Shown piece after piece: positions 24,482 through 34,155 of a stretch of DNA of 64,000 nt (the stretch's first letter is position 1; every line of letters begins with the position of its first letter). Source of the stretch: a virus; the IMG/VR virus record IMGVR_UViG_3300023179_000044, positions 1 to 64,000 of that record. One strand, given 5' to 3'. The notes below the pieces were generated by a model. It saw nothing but the letters and a program-made list of their open reading frames with translations, made no database searches and was not told the origin of the DNA. The translations under genes were made by a program, and so were the position numbers.

Positions 24482-26164
24482 TTAACCTATCCAGCCAGAA
24501 CGGTATTTGATTGTAATTACATTACTTCCAGACCCATTAACGCTAGAAAAAGATATTGTATTTTGACCAGAAGAAAGGGTTGTCCAATCAACCAGTGCAT
24601 CAATATATGATCTTGCATAGTTAGAAGAGCCATTTAAAAGAGCTGTTTTATTATATGTATCCACTTGTAATGTGTCAGGAGAGTTCAGTTTAATATCTCC
24701 ATTTGTAGTATCTGATGCCCAGGTGTTGCTGGTAGAGCTGGTATATGTAATAGTTGTACTAGTAGTGTCCGTAATTTTCACTTGATCATCATTATTTAAA
24801 GATGTTTTTCCACTTGTACTCACATTGGCAATGTTTATAATATCACCAACTAAAAAACTATGCTCAGCTACAGTAAGAACTACAGTGTAGTCAGTTTTAG
24901 CTGAATTTGTAATATTTACAGAGTAATTTAATCCTCTTAAATTTTTAATAATTTTTAAACTTTTAGTTTGACTAGTATTATTTACATATATAGGAGCAGT
25001 TAAATTTGCAGTATTATTGGCACTAATAGTAAAAACTATAGGAACATCAGTATCACCTTCATTATTTAACGATCCGCTAGATCCATTACTTATAGTTGTT
25101 ACTACATAACCATCAGAATTTTCCCAATTCCATTTATATTTAACCGGATTAGCTGCCCTTAATCCAATAGAAAAATCAATTCTTCCTCTTGCTTTAGTAT
25201 TAGAAATTTCCGGTTTACCGCTAAGTCTTACATAAGCTGCCTTTGTTGGTGATTCATCAACTAAGAGCCACCCGCCTTTATGAATTAAATTAATAGCTTT
25301 TATAAGTTTTGTTCTAGCAGCAACCGCAGCCTCTGGATTAGGAGCTAAAAGTGATCCAGTAAAAGATAAATTTCTATTAGTATATCTACCACGAACATCA
25401 TACGATCCATCATCTAATCCACGAGTTAAATTAGGAACTTCTGAATCCGGAAGTGTCCACCATCCATTTATATCAGTACAAACCCAAACAACATTATTTT
25501 CATCAATAGTATTAAAAACAATGTCATTTAGCATAATTCCAGCATTAAGCTGCATACCAGTAATACGAGGAATTGGTACAGGACTAAGGGATAAATTTAC
25601 TTTTTGATTTTCTTCAGCTTGAGTTAGTTCTTCAATATACTGAGTAACATAAGCAGAATTTTCTAATTTTACAGCGTCAACAAAATAATAATTTCCTATA
25701 GTTTTATTTCCGGAATTTTGAAAAACAACTACATCAGCATACACAGAGTTTGATGGTGCAGTTTTGTTTTCTAATTTTAACCTAACCCAGCCGTCGGAAG
25801 ACGAAATAGAAGTAATTGAACTAGAAGAGTCCGAACTTAATAAGGAACCAGAAGAATTATAATACCTAATTGAAAGTTTGGCTTCTACTGATTCTTGTCC
25901 AGTTGGAACTTTAATGTAAGCTGAGGCGCTATAGATATTAGACGCAACTACCGAAGCCCTGCGGCCAGAAGTAGTTGTAATTCCAGAATCAGTCGATGTA
26001 GAAGTTTTTGTTATTTTAGCGCAAGAACTGCCGATATATGCAGTTGAATTATCCCAAGTTACTGTACCAGAAAGATAGGACTCCCAACCGTCAATACTTG
26101 ATGTTCCACCAATTTTATAGATAAATGAAGAATTATAAGGAATTAAATTATTTCTAATTGACAT
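24482..26164 (-). CDS. Distal tail (Dit-like) protein with N-terminal carbohydrate-binding-like domain
   Basis: The 560-residue product directly follows the tape measure gene, the standard Dit position. Residues 1-175 form a jelly-roll-like domain (WESYLSGTVTWDNSTAYIGS, YSASAYIKVP, WVRLKLEN) resembling carbohydrate-binding modules of the CBM4/9 type. Residues 180-340 hold the Dit-like core (GLRAANPVKYKWNW at its end). A copy of the HSFLVGDIINIAN beta module follows, then a C-terminal galectin-like strand set. The glycan-binding extra domain suggests contact with host wall sugars during adsorption. No Walker or enzyme motifs are seen. The gene starts 3 bases after the tape measure stop. Confidence 0.7.
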   Translation of the reverse strand: MSIRNNLIPYNSSFIYKIGGTSSIDGWESYLSGTVTWDNSTAYIGSSCAKITKTSTSTDSGITTTSGRRASVVASNIYSASAYIKVPTGQESVEAKLSIRYYNSSGSLLSSDSSSSITSISSSDGWVRLKLENKTAPSNSVYADVVVFQNSGNKTIGNYYFVDAVKLENSAYVTQYIEELTQAEENQKVNLSLSPVPIPRITGMQLNAGIMLNDIVFNTIDENNVVWVCTDINGWWTLPDSEVPNLTRGLDDGSYDVRGRYTNRNLSFTGSLLAPNPEAAVAARTKLIKAINLIHKGGWLLVDESPTKAAYVRLSGKPEISNTKARGRIDFSIGLRAANPVKYKWNWENSDGYVVTTISNGSSGSLNNEGDTDVPIVFTISANNTANLTAPIYVNNTSQTKSLKIIKNLRGLNYSVNITNSAKTDYTVVLTVAEHSFLVGDIINIANVSTSGKTSLNNDDQVKITDTTSTTITYTSSTSNTWASDTTNGDIKLNSPDTLQVDTYNKTALLNGSSNYARSYIDALVDWTTLSSGQNTISFSSVNGSGSNVITIKYRSGWIG

Positions 26165-26167
26165 TTT

Positions 26168-29100
26168 TTATGCACCACGTCTCATAGAAAAAGCTAACCT
26201 ACGTGAAACTTCCTGAGCTATTTCAATTTCGTCCGCTTGAGGAGACGGGTTAACAATAATAGTTACTGGACTTCCCGAGATACTTGCTCCACTATTAATA
26301 GCTTCAAGTAGTCCCAAATTATTTCTAGTTGCACCGGCATTTACTACAAATTCTCCATTTGATAGCATGGCAGGAATTCTGTCACTTGTAGGTCCCCCCG
26401 GGCCATAAACCATACCACCAGGAGCAAATCTTTTTATAGAACCAACTAGCCCTCCCTGAGCCATCCCATCGGTATCTACAACAATATTTCCTTTTCCATC
26501 ACTCTTAAAAGTCAATTTAATATTGTCTAAATTATCAATTAATTGATCTCTTAATTCTTCAATATTTCCATCTTTCCATGCAGCTTCTATATTCACACCA
26601 GTAGCCAAATCTTTTTGAGTTCCAAGTCTTCTTGCTTCTGCAATTAGAGCATCAAAACTTACGCCAAACTGATTTGCAGCTAATCCAATATCCAAAGCAC
26701 CACTTTGTAAATCATTAACCGTTTTGGCACCAAAACTACCTAAGCTTGCAAGTTTTCCAGAACTGCTAAGAATATTTATCAATGCTTGCGGGTCTGTTAA
26801 AGCTGAAGCTAAAAATCCAGCATCCTTTTGAGCTTTTATAAGCTGAGATTGACTTTCAACATATTTCTTTACAGCTTCTTGATTTACTGTTGCTATTCCA
26901 TTTTTTGTAGTAACAAGAGATTTTACCAATGCCATTCCATCTTTACCCATAGAAACAAGATCTCTATATAAATGTCCAGATATGTTTCCAGATAAAGCTC
27001 GTAAATTTGTCATCCAATTTTTTAAGTCTTCGGTTTGATTTTTTAAATCTTCTTTATACTTAGTAAAACTGAATCCCACTGTTTTATTTGCATTATAGAC
27101 AGTGTCTTTATATTTTTTAATATCTTCAATATTTTGTTGAAGTGGACCTTTAACATCAATAAAAGATTTAATTGCATTTGTTAGAGTTTTATTAAACCTT
27201 TCTCTAGCTATAGCAGCTAATCTTACGCTGTAACTTCCTTGAGCAAGCGCGTAATCCAGAGCTTTCTGAGAATTTATAGATCCATCAGTATTTTTAATTG
27301 TATCGCCCATTGCTTTAGCATGTTTTTCTAAAACATCTGTATATTCTTTATTAGCTAAAATGCGATCCATTGTTGTTTCTTTATCTAGTCCACCAACGAG
27401 AACTAAATTTCTAGTTTCTCTTTGCAGAGTTTTAAGACTCTTAGACCCTAATTTAGATATAGAAGTAAGATATTCATCTAGAGCAAGTTTTGCTTCTTCC
27501 GCAGCTTTTGTTTGCATATTTATATACTTCGCCGGGTCATCAGCGCCAGTAGCAGCTGCAACTACTACACTTATCCAGTCCGTTTCAGTTTCTTTTAAAT
27601 TTTTATTAAGATTTTTAATATCTTTTATATGCTCTTTAAGATTAGGGTCAATATTAGCAATTGCAGCATCCCAGGCGCTTTGAGCAGTGGAAACTCCTAA
27701 AGTTGCTTTTTCATGCTCTTTTAGAGATTTAGTAATATTCTTTACAGCATCATCATACTTTGCTTTTTTATGAGCATCAATTGCACTAACAATAGCCCAT
27801 ATACCTAAAGCAACTGCTCCAAGTGCAAGAACAATTAGAGTTAAAGGCCATATTGCAGCATTTATTGTTGCGGCAAGTCCTCCCACTGCTGGTATTGCTG
27901 CAGTAGAACTCTCAGCAAGAAGAACGTTTCCTGCCGCATCAGCTGACTTTGCAGTAGCTGACATATATCCTCTAGCTACAGAAACCGCAAGCTCTTTATT
28001 TTGAGCAGCAGAAATAGGTATTCCGGCAGCCATAGCAAGATTTTTTTGCCTTTCTACGGCTATTTGAGCCATTTGCATTGCTGTGTAGACTTTTCCAACT
28101 ACAATCATCGCTACCCAAGCTTTTCGGAAAATCATAATTGTTCCCCAAGTTAGCATCATAACTTTTTTAAGAATCAACATTGATGCAATCAAACCACCAA
28201 AAGTACCTACTACTTGACCAATTATTTTAAGTAATGGCTTAATTTCCTCTATCATTGAAGCAATTTGTTTTAAAAGACCAGTTACTACAGACATATAAGC
28301 TGCCAGCTGACCTTCGTCTGCAAATGAAGCAACTACTTCAACAAATGCTACTATCATTTCTGCTAATTGCTGACTAGCAGACCCCATTGCAATAAATATT
28401 TCATTTAGTGGGCCATCTAATTGACTAAGAGTTGCCCAAAATTGAGCAATACCGGGATCCATTGCTAAATTTTTCATAAAGCTAAAAATACTGCCAATAG
28501 ACTGGCCTATAGCTATAAAGTTTTTAGAAGCCTCTAAAAAGTAATTTTTACGTGCAAAGTCTGCTGCAGCCCCGTCTAAACCTTTAAAACCTACAGTACC
28601 CTTATTCATCCAATCAAGAAGAAGCTGACCACCCGTTCCAGGACCAACGTTTGCCTGTATAAGTAATTGAAATCTTTTAAATAGATTTCCTAAAATATGC
28701 CCCCAGCCTGCCGCTGCATCTCCAGCATCTTTAAAAAATTCCATAACATTTGCAAAATTCTTTGAAAGACCATCTGCCCAGCCTGAACTTTTTTTATCTA
28801 AAAATGCTGTAAATCTTTTTATTAGCGGGTCTATTGCTTTCATTAATGTTAAAAAAGAAGCAAAAACATTTCCTAAAATTCTACCAAACATTCCAGTTGT
28901 TTGAGAAGTACTTTTAAATAGCTCACTTAAGTTTTGTTTATTTTTTGGATCAAATAAAGTTCCAATAAATGATTGACTTGCAGATGCTAAGCCTTTGCTT
29001 ACTTCTGCAAATCCATCAACAACAACTTTAAATACTCCACTGCTAATTAATTTTTGAATTTGTTGCTGTAGAACCGGCAAGAAACTGCTGGCAGCTGCTT

Positions 29101-29869
29101 CTTTTAGATCTTTTAGCTTAGGAACAACAGTTCTTAAGTACATAGCAAATTGCCGTTGAGTTTTAGTTAGTTCACTAAATGGATCTTTTTTAGCAAGCTT
29201 ATCCATCTCATTGCCCATATCTTCAGCTTTATCTTTAGCTTGACGATATGCTAAGTCTGCTTGACGATATGCTAATTCAGCTTCTCTTCTGGCCATGGAG
29301 TTTGGAGGCAACTGCTGAGCAGCCAATAAATTTTCTCTAGCTTTTTCTAGATTTAATCCAGCCTCAATTTCAGCTAAAGCTGCTGCTTCCATAGCAAATT
29401 TTAAATTTTCTACTTCTTCTCTTAAATTTTTAAAAGCATCAACACTTTTGCCTGTAGTTGCTTTAACTGCTTGTGCTATACCACTAAAAGCTTGCTTAGC
29501 AACTAAAGTAGCAATCTTTAGCTGGGCCATTACCCCAATTAAAACAACTCCAGACTCTGCAGCACCAGCCAAGTTTCCTATCATGGCAAAAAGACCATTC
29601 ACTAATGCAGATACGGATTGAATTAAAGATGAAATCGCGGCTTGAAATTTATAACTATTTCTAATACCTCGGTGAAATTCTCTAGCTAAAGCTTCCGATT
29701 CTTTACTAAATTTTCCTATAGCTCTAGAACCTTTACCAATTCCTTTTTCTATAGCTTCACCAACTAAATTTGCGTCAGTATCAACTCCATTAAAAGCTCT
29801 TTTAATATCATCTTTTACTTTTGTAGTTACAGCTCTAACTAAAATATGAGCTTCGCCGACTAGTGCCAC
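26168..29869 (-). CDS. Tape measure protein
   Basis: At 1233 residues this sets tail length; at the usual 1.5 angstrom per residue the tail would be about 185 nm. It is helical with coiled-coil stretches (residues 150-230 KAEDMGNEMDKLAKKDP) and hydrophobic segments around residues 560-585 and 680-705 that can insert into the host membrane during DNA entry. The C-terminus has the typical GGMVYGPGGPTSDRIPAML and GEFVVNAGATRNN signature of actinophage tape measures. The start is GTG at 29869 after GGAGGTGAAGA. It follows the frameshifted chaperone pair and precedes the Dit-like gene, the canonical order. Confidence 0.93.
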   Translation of the reverse strand: MALVGEAHILVRAVTTKVKDDIKRAFNGVDTDANLVGEAIEKGIGKGSRAIGKFSKESEALAREFHRGIRNSYKFQAAISSLIQSVSALVNGLFAMIGNLAGAAESGVVLIGVMAQLKIATLVAKQAFSGIAQAVKATTGKSVDAFKNLREEVENLKFAMEAAALAEIEAGLNLEKARENLLAAQQLPPNSMARREAELAYRQADLAYRQAKDKAEDMGNEMDKLAKKDPFSELTKTQRQFAMYLRTVVPKLKDLKEAAASSFLPVLQQQIQKLISSGVFKVVVDGFAEVSKGLASASQSFIGTLFDPKNKQNLSELFKSTSQTTGMFGRILGNVFASFLTLMKAIDPLIKRFTAFLDKKSSGWADGLSKNFANVMEFFKDAGDAAAGWGHILGNLFKRFQLLIQANVGPGTGGQLLLDWMNKGTVGFKGLDGAAADFARKNYFLEASKNFIAIGQSIGSIFSFMKNLAMDPGIAQFWATLSQLDGPLNEIFIAMGSASQQLAEMIVAFVEVVASFADEGQLAAYMSVVTGLLKQIASMIEEIKPLLKIIGQVVGTFGGLIASMLILKKVMMLTWGTIMIFRKAWVAMIVVGKVYTAMQMAQIAVERQKNLAMAAGIPISAAQNKELAVSVARGYMSATAKSADAAGNVLLAESSTAAIPAVGGLAATINAAIWPLTLIVLALGAVALGIWAIVSAIDAHKKAKYDDAVKNITKSLKEHEKATLGVSTAQSAWDAAIANIDPNLKEHIKDIKNLNKNLKETETDWISVVVAAATGADDPAKYINMQTKAAEEAKLALDEYLTSISKLGSKSLKTLQRETRNLVLVGGLDKETTMDRILANKEYTDVLEKHAKAMGDTIKNTDGSINSQKALDYALAQGSYSVRLAAIARERFNKTLTNAIKSFIDVKGPLQQNIEDIKKYKDTVYNANKTVGFSFTKYKEDLKNQTEDLKNWMTNLRALSGNISGHLYRDLVSMGKDGMALVKSLVTTKNGIATVNQEAVKKYVESQSQLIKAQKDAGFLASALTDPQALINILSSSGKLASLGSFGAKTVNDLQSGALDIGLAANQFGVSFDALIAEARRLGTQKDLATGVNIEAAWKDGNIEELRDQLIDNLDNIKLTFKSDGKGNIVVDTDGMAQGGLVGSIKRFAPGGMVYGPGGPTSDRIPAMLSNGEFVVNAGATRNNLGLLEAINSGASISGSPVTIIVNPSPQADEIEIAQEVSRRLAFSMRRGA

Positions 29870-29880
29870 TCTTCACCTCC

Positions 29881-30563
29881 TTAAGACAGCGGGGAATCTA
29901 AAATATCTCCAAATGGAAGAGAGCTACTCTCATCTATTGGAGTTGGCGGAATATATGGTTTTGAAATAGATCCATCTGAATTATCTGCACGAGAATTTGA
30001 ATGATCAAGCCTATAGTTATAAGTTTGATTATATAGTTGTTCAAAAATATGAATTCTACGAGCTTCTACCATTTGCATTTGTTCCATGGTGCTGTAGTTC
30101 ATATCTTCTTCATAGTAATAATGGATAACATCTAACATGTCTGGTAAATCCATCTCTGGTAGATGTATTCCATTTACTAGTGCCTTTCCATTTACATACG
30201 GCCAGAGGTCAACCGCCCAGACTGCTAAGCCTCTGGCTGCTGATTTGGGCGTTTACTGTATTCCTCAATGAGCCAACCAATGATTTCACTAAGAGTCTCA
30301 ACGCTAACAATTTTTTCTTTATCTTCTAGAAGAAGATCAAAACGCTTATAACTTTCATCATCTAGAACACGAGTAAAAAATGTTCTAGTTACTTTTGCAG
30401 AATCTCCTGCATTTTCAGAGTTTGCAAGTTCAACAAACTCAAGAAGAACTTTACCCTGCAGCTGAGGCAGACAGTTAAATTCTTCTCCATGTAGTTTAAA
30501 TGAAATAGGATCTTTACTAGCTTGTGATTGCTTACCAGTACCAAAATCTTTAAAACGTGTCAT
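29881..30563 (-). CDS. Tail assembly chaperone, -1 frameshift fusion product (227 aa)
   Basis: The second frame is open from 30255 to the stop at 29881. It has no good start of its own near the overlap, which points to fusion rather than separate translation. Slipping at 30243-30249 joins residues 1-107 of the short chaperone to 120 residues beginning SAARGLAVWAVDLWPY and continuing through MDLPDMLDVIHYYYEED. The two-product system is the equivalent of lambda G/GT: the long form binds the tape measure, the short form is more abundant. An ATG at 30153 could start a shorter version, but frameshifting is the expected mechanism at this conserved position. Confidence 0.82.
30225..30563 (-). CDS. 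Tail assembly chaperone, short form (112 aa)
   Basis: The gene starts ATG at 30563 with AAGGA upstream. The product (MTRFKDFGTGKQSQ to SKRPNQQPEA) is a lambda gpG-like chaperone, with VLLEFVELANSENAG and SLSEIIGWLIEEY-type helices. It should coat the tape measure protein while the tail tube polymerises. The slippery heptamer lies five codons before its stop. A candidate promoter (GGTATAAT) and a short hairpin precede it, suggesting that the tail genes from here have their own start of transcription. Confidence 0.85.
   Translation of the reverse strand: MTRFKDFGTGKQSQASKDPISFKLHGEEFNCLPQLQGKVLLEFVELANSENAGDSAKVTRTFFTRVLDDESYKRFDLLLEDKEKIVSVETLSEIIGWLIEEYSKRPNQQPEA
30243..30249 (-). other. Programmed -1 frameshift site, slippery heptamer CCCAAAT
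   Basis: On the minus strand, in the chaperone frame, the sequence reads C CCA AAT, a perfect X XXY YYZ heptamer. Slipping back one base re-pairs the tRNAs on CCC and AAA. The -1 frame is then open for 121 codons to the stop at 29881. The next codons after slipping are TCA GCA GCC. Downstream GC-rich sequence could fold to stimulate slippage, but I did not model it. Confidence 0.85.
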
Positions 30564-30622
30564 TTTTAGTTTTCCTTATTTTTCTATGAGTCATTTTTAA
30601 TAGCTTTTTGCTATCAAGTTAA

Positions 30623-30630
30623 ATTATACC
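30623..30630 (-). promoter_or_regulatory. Candidate extended -10 promoter (TTTGGTATAAT) for tail genes
   Basis: The minus strand carries a perfect TATAAT (30623-30628) preceded by TGG, an extended -10. It lies 60 bases before the chaperone ATG. No good -35 is present. The leader includes a small hairpin TAGC-AAAAA-GCTA. The GGTAWAAT core is shared with the sites at 37523, 51114 and 4995. Confidence 0.5.
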
Positions 30631-30651
30631 AAAGCAGTATATTAGTGAGTC

Positions 30652-31086
30652 TTAGGCACCACGCATAAGTGGTTTAAATACTCTTAATTGTGTAGATAAG
30701 TATTTATTTGGTTTAGTTCCAGGATGTCTAACCATTCTTGTAGCTATAACTCTAGAACCCTTAGCAAAAATTAAAACCCCGTTTTTTGGCCCTTCGTGTG
30801 GAAATATCATATGAGGTCTAGTTCCCTGATGCTGAATCAAAGCTAATTTATTATCTGATCCTATCCATAACTGTTGACCAGTAAGTGTTGGTGTATGACG
30901 CATATGTATGGACTGGGCTAGTTTTCCTGTTTTTTTACCAACTTGAGCTTTTGCTCCGGCTACTGCTAAATCTCCAGCCTTATGTAGAGCTTTCCATAAA
31001 CCACCTTTTGGAGTGTGTAGTTCAGCCAAAAGAACAGCATCATTTATTATTAATTTAGAATGACGCATATTAATAGTTGTACTCAT
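30652..31086 (-). CDS. HK97 gp10-like tail-completion/neck protein
   Basis: The 144-residue protein fits the HK97-gp10_like family. It has a helix and KAGDLAVAGAKAQVGKKTGK early on, then IHMRHTPTLTGQQLWIGSDN and ALIQHQGTRPHMIFP, the usual 'G(T/S)xxHxI.P' segment, and a basic C-terminus. These proteins join the head to the tail or finish the tail tube. Gene order (connector, this cluster, major tail products, chaperone) agrees. It starts one base after the preceding stop. Confidence 0.8.
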   Translation of the reverse strand: MSTTINMRHSKLIINDAVLLAELHTPKGGLWKALHKAGDLAVAGAKAQVGKKTGKLAQSIHMRHTPTLTGQQLWIGSDNKLALIQHQGTRPHMIFPHEGPKNGVLIFAKGSRVIATRMVRHPGTKPNKYLSTQLRVFKPLMRGA

Positions 31087-31087
31087 T

Positions 31088-31585
31088 TTATGGAACCGCC
31101 ATAGTTATAGTAAGAGTTGTTGTTTGAAATCCGCCTTCTGGAGCTCCGGCATCTAAAGTTGCAATAACACCAATTCCATATCCAGTAGAGTCCCACTGGT
31201 CAAGTAGATTAATGCTTTCCATTAAAACCCATGCATCAATAGCTTGAACAGATGAAGCTAGTTCAATTTTGTCAGAGCTAGGTGGCCTACCATTTTGGCC
31301 AACTATAGGAGTACTTCTTGAAATAGATACTTGAACAGTAGCACTTCTAGGTACATTACATCTTTGTGGTTGACTTATTTGAGCACCTGGAGCACCTAAA
31401 TATAATTGCAAAAATGAAACAACAAGCTGTTCGCAATCTACAGCTGGTTCTGACATAGTCCAGTAACATCTACTAGGAAGTTGAACGTTATACGACTGAA
31501 AAATAGATTGAACTCGTTCTAAAACGCCTTCCATCATATTTTTTAAATTGAGAGAATCTTCTGATACAGATCTTAAATCATACAT
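31088..31585 (-). CDS. Putative tail terminator/head-tail joining protein, 165 aa
   Basis: The position between the head-tail connector and the HK97 gp10-like gene is where the tail terminator is encoded. The sequence starts MYDLRSVSEDSLNLKNMMEGVLERVQ and includes SRCYWTMSEPAVDCEQLVVS and a beta-rich end (IGVIATLDAGAPEGG, TTTLTITMAVP), compatible with the alpha/beta fold of tail terminators. No motif is decisive. It follows the connector by 26 bases and is co-transcribed with the neighbours. Confidence 0.55.
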   Translation of the reverse strand: MYDLRSVSEDSLNLKNMMEGVLERVQSIFQSYNVQLPSRCYWTMSEPAVDCEQLVVSFLQLYLGAPGAQISQPQRCNVPRSATVQVSISRSTPIVGQNGRPPSSDKIELASSVQAIDAWVLMESINLLDQWDSTGYGIGVIATLDAGAPEGGFQTTTLTITMAVP

Positions 31586-31611
31586 AGCTTTTAATTACTC
31601 TTCCTTAATTA

Positions 31612-32721
31612 CTAACTATAAAGTTTTATTTGTAAGTTTCCGGATGCAACTTCAACCATGTTTTTTACATTATTTATAGTTTTTGTTGCAAAAAGTGACC
31701 AAGTACCCGGGTCTACCATACCAATTGCAGCCAATGCTTCGGAGTATGAAACAGTAAATGAAACAACATTTGAAGTAGTATTTACAGAAATACTTGATGA
31801 GTTTAAAGCTATAGTAGAGTTTCCACTGTAGCTATATAAAACTACCTCTGCTGCCCACCCTGATGCAGGAAAAAAGTTACTTAAATCAGCGTCAGTTCCA
31901 GCAGAAGTCCAAACTGCAGAAGTTGTTTTGACTACACTTAAATCGTAATCAGGATCAGCAGTCAATACTAAAGTTTTTGGAGTATAGCGACGTGCGCGAG
32001 GATTATCAACCGAAAACACTTTTGCCTTACGTTTGGCATTATCTGGATTAACTGTTTTTAAAAAAAGATCAACAGCGTAAAGACCAGTACGAAGTTCGGC
32101 AATAAACTCTTGATTATCAAGAATGGTATAAGAGACGCCCTGACGTGACACAGAAGTTACCCGCTGAGGAAGCATACATTCTTCATCACCAGACCAAAGT
32201 TTAGCAAATTCTGTAGCTAAAGTTTTAGCTGCCATTTTTCCAGCCATCGGAACTTCCGCACCATATTCATAAGTAATTTCTGTATTACAAGGTGTCCATG
32301 GAGTTCCAGCTTTAATATGAATGGTTGAATGGTCAACCAAATAATAATCAGATGGATCTAAAATTTTTCCATATCTATTTCTAATAGTGTGAATTTTTAA
32401 GACAGGTCTTCCACGAAGTTTAATACGAGCATCTGGGGACATACCATCTGCCATTAACTCAGAATACTCGTCATAATCATCAGTTGGAATATTATAAACA
32501 TCTCCACCAAAAAGTACTGGTGAAGTAGTCTTAATAGACGGGCCCATTCTATTATTTCTAAGAGTACAAGTATAACGTTCAGTAACTATAGTAGTTCCAG
32601 TATATTTACGTCCAGACATAGCCCATAATAAATAAGAAGCAGTTTTAGCCGCTTCATCCGCAAATTCGGTATTTGCGTAATCTCCAAGATCTTCTGGCTG
32701 GACCCAATAATTTACTGACAT
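31612..32721 (-). CDS. Head-tail connector with C-terminal Ig-like extension
   Basis: The first 215 residues resemble gp6-like head-tail adaptors: a helix pair (DEAAKTASYLLWAMSGRKYTG), then VTERYTCTLRNN and a helical end (MAAKTLATEFAKLWSG). A further 150 residues (from about TPKTLVLTADPDYDLS) form a beta-rich, Ig-like decoration domain, atypical for this small connector. It should bridge portal and tail in the virion. The ATG at 32721 has AGGAG. It lies downstream of the structured terminator at 32738-32792, so its transcription may be separated from the major tail gene. Confidence 0.65.
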   Translation of the reverse strand: MSVNYWVQPEDLGDYANTEFADEAAKTASYLLWAMSGRKYTGTTIVTERYTCTLRNNRMGPSIKTTSPVLFGGDVYNIPTDDYDEYSELMADGMSPDARIKLRGRPVLKIHTIRNRYGKILDPSDYYLVDHSTIHIKAGTPWTPCNTEITYEYGAEVPMAGKMAAKTLATEFAKLWSGDEECMLPQRVTSVSRQGVSYTILDNQEFIAELRTGLYAVDLFLKTVNPDNAKRKAKVFSVDNPRARRYTPKTLVLTADPDYDLSVVKTTSAVWTSAGTDADLSNFFPASGWAAEVVLYSYSGNSTIALNSSSISVNTTSNVVSFTVSYSEALAAIGMVDPGTWSLFATKTINNVKNMVEVASGNLQIKLYS

Positions 32722-32737
32722 GTCTTGACTCCTAATT

Positions 32738-32792
32738 AAGAATTAAGCGGCTGGCTGGCATGCTCGCACACCAACCATGCCGCTTCATTCTT
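32738..32792. terminator. Long stem-loop after the major tail protein gene
   Basis: AAGAATTAAGCGGC (32738-32751) and GCCGCTTCATTCTT (32779-32792) pair with one mismatch in 14. An alternative inner stem GGCATG/CATGCC lies inside. It starts 7 bases after the major tail stop and ends 17 bases before the next ATG, so it may limit read-through from the strongly expressed major tail gene or protect its mRNA end. No U-tract follows. Confidence 0.6.
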
Positions 32793-32798
32793 AGTTTA

Positions 32799-34139
32799 TT
32801 ACTCTTCGTTACTTCTGATAATAAAGTCGACGTTATTATCTGGGTTGTAAGAAGCGTTACCAGGAACGTTGTAACTTGATGTACCAGTTCCGTTAGCATA
32901 TGCACTATCAATTTGAGCTGATGTAACTGCAACGTAATTGCCTGTACCCTGGTTCTCCGTTAGACTGTCAATCAGTGATACTCTAGAGGCATCAACGAGG
33001 GTGGCAGTAATTACTGAAGTTCCAACGTTAGTTGTAATTGCATATGCAAATGCATTAGCTACAGACATTCCACTAGTTCCATTAGCGATAGCCGCAACGT
33101 TAGCAACATAAGCAGTAGCATTTGTAATACTTGCTACGGTGTGATTAACAATACTTGAAACATTTGATGAGGCAATAGTAGCTCCAACAAGCAAACCTGC
33201 TGTATTTACACCAGTTATAGTGGTGCTAGCGTTAATTGTTGTACCAGTACCAATATTAGATGCAAGATTAACAAGGTATGCTCCAACAGTTCCAGTATTA
33301 TATGGTTCACCAACGTTAGTTACAGAGACATAATCTCCATTAGCAACTTTGGCATTTGCTAGCGTATCACTAAGAGTTACAACAGCATAGGTACCCTGAG
33401 CTTCAATCTTAGAAATAGTTACTGTAGTTGCTCCCTGAATTCCACTCTTAGTAAAGAATACTTGGTCAGTTGAGTTATCAGACCAAGTGTAGAATCCTTG
33501 AAGACCCTTAGGTGCCCAAACAGACCTAGCGTAAGAGTATGGACGCTCCGCAGCAGTTGGGTACTCCCAACGGCCATCAACACCAGAACCAAAGTTTGGA
33601 TTACCTAGACCATACCCCTCAAATGTAGTTGCAAGCATACCATTTTCAATTACACGGTCACCAGACTGGCGCATCTTAGCAAATGGGAATACCCAGTGGA
33701 AGTAAGGAAGAACTGAAGACCTCTTACCGTCCTTTACTGCGTTAGACCATACTTCGATAGCTACACCATTTCCCGCTGGGTCATCTCCGACTCCAGGTGC
33801 TGCCCAACCGACAGCCTTTGAAACACCATCAATGGTTTTCTTTAGAAGAAGACCGCCCGATAGCAGCTGAGAAAGCTCGGTGTCTGGCTCACAAATAGCA
33901 AGCTCCATGGTAATACGCTTTAGTACGTCTGGAGACTTGTAAGTTACACAAACGATACCATTAGCATTCTTTTCGGTGATTTCGTCACCTTCTTCATATT
34001 CTGGGGTAAATGATACACGCATGAAAGCCGACGTAACGTAGCTATCACCTGCACCATTTAGTAAGTTGCCAGCTGCGTCCAAACGGGTGACACGGATTGA
34101 TACACCCTGGATGCTGGCTGCATATTCTTGAGTAGGCAT
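32799..34139 (-). CDS. Major tail protein with C-terminal beta extension
   Basis: The 446-residue protein starts MPTQEYAASIQGVSIRVTRL, the common opening of large actinophage major tail proteins. It contains TPEYEEGDEITEKNANGIVC and a long tube-forming region to about residue 215. The rest, starting near TTVTISKIEAQGTYAVVT, is a low-complexity Ser/Thr/Ala/Val-rich beta extension with Ig-like repeat character, probably exposed on the tail surface. Expression is expected to be high: AAAGGAGAATAG precedes the ATG and a large hairpin follows the stop. It precedes the connector gene, an order reversed from the common connector-first order. Confidence 0.8.
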   Translation of the reverse strand: MPTQEYAASIQGVSIRVTRLDAAGNLLNGAGDSYVTSAFMRVSFTPEYEEGDEITEKNANGIVCVTYKSPDVLKRITMELAICEPDTELSQLLSGGLLLKKTIDGVSKAVGWAAPGVGDDPAGNGVAIEVWSNAVKDGKRSSVLPYFHWVFPFAKMRQSGDRVIENGMLATTFEGYGLGNPNFGSGVDGRWEYPTAAERPYSYARSVWAPKGLQGFYTWSDNSTDQVFFTKSGIQGATTVTISKIEAQGTYAVVTLSDTLANAKVANGDYVSVTNVGEPYNTGTVGAYLVNLASNIGTGTTINASTTITGVNTAGLLVGATIASSNVSSIVNHTVASITNATAYVANVAAIANGTSGMSVANAFAYAITTNVGTSVITATLVDASRVSLIDSLTENQGTGNYVAVTSAQIDSAYANGTGTSSYNVPGNASYNPDNNVDFIIRSNEE

Positions 34140-34155
34140 TACCTATTCTCCTTTA

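Noticed and set aside
29881-30153. Separate 90-residue gene starting at ATG 30153
   Set aside because: The frame is open far upstream and is reached by the slippery heptamer; a frameshift product explains it better.
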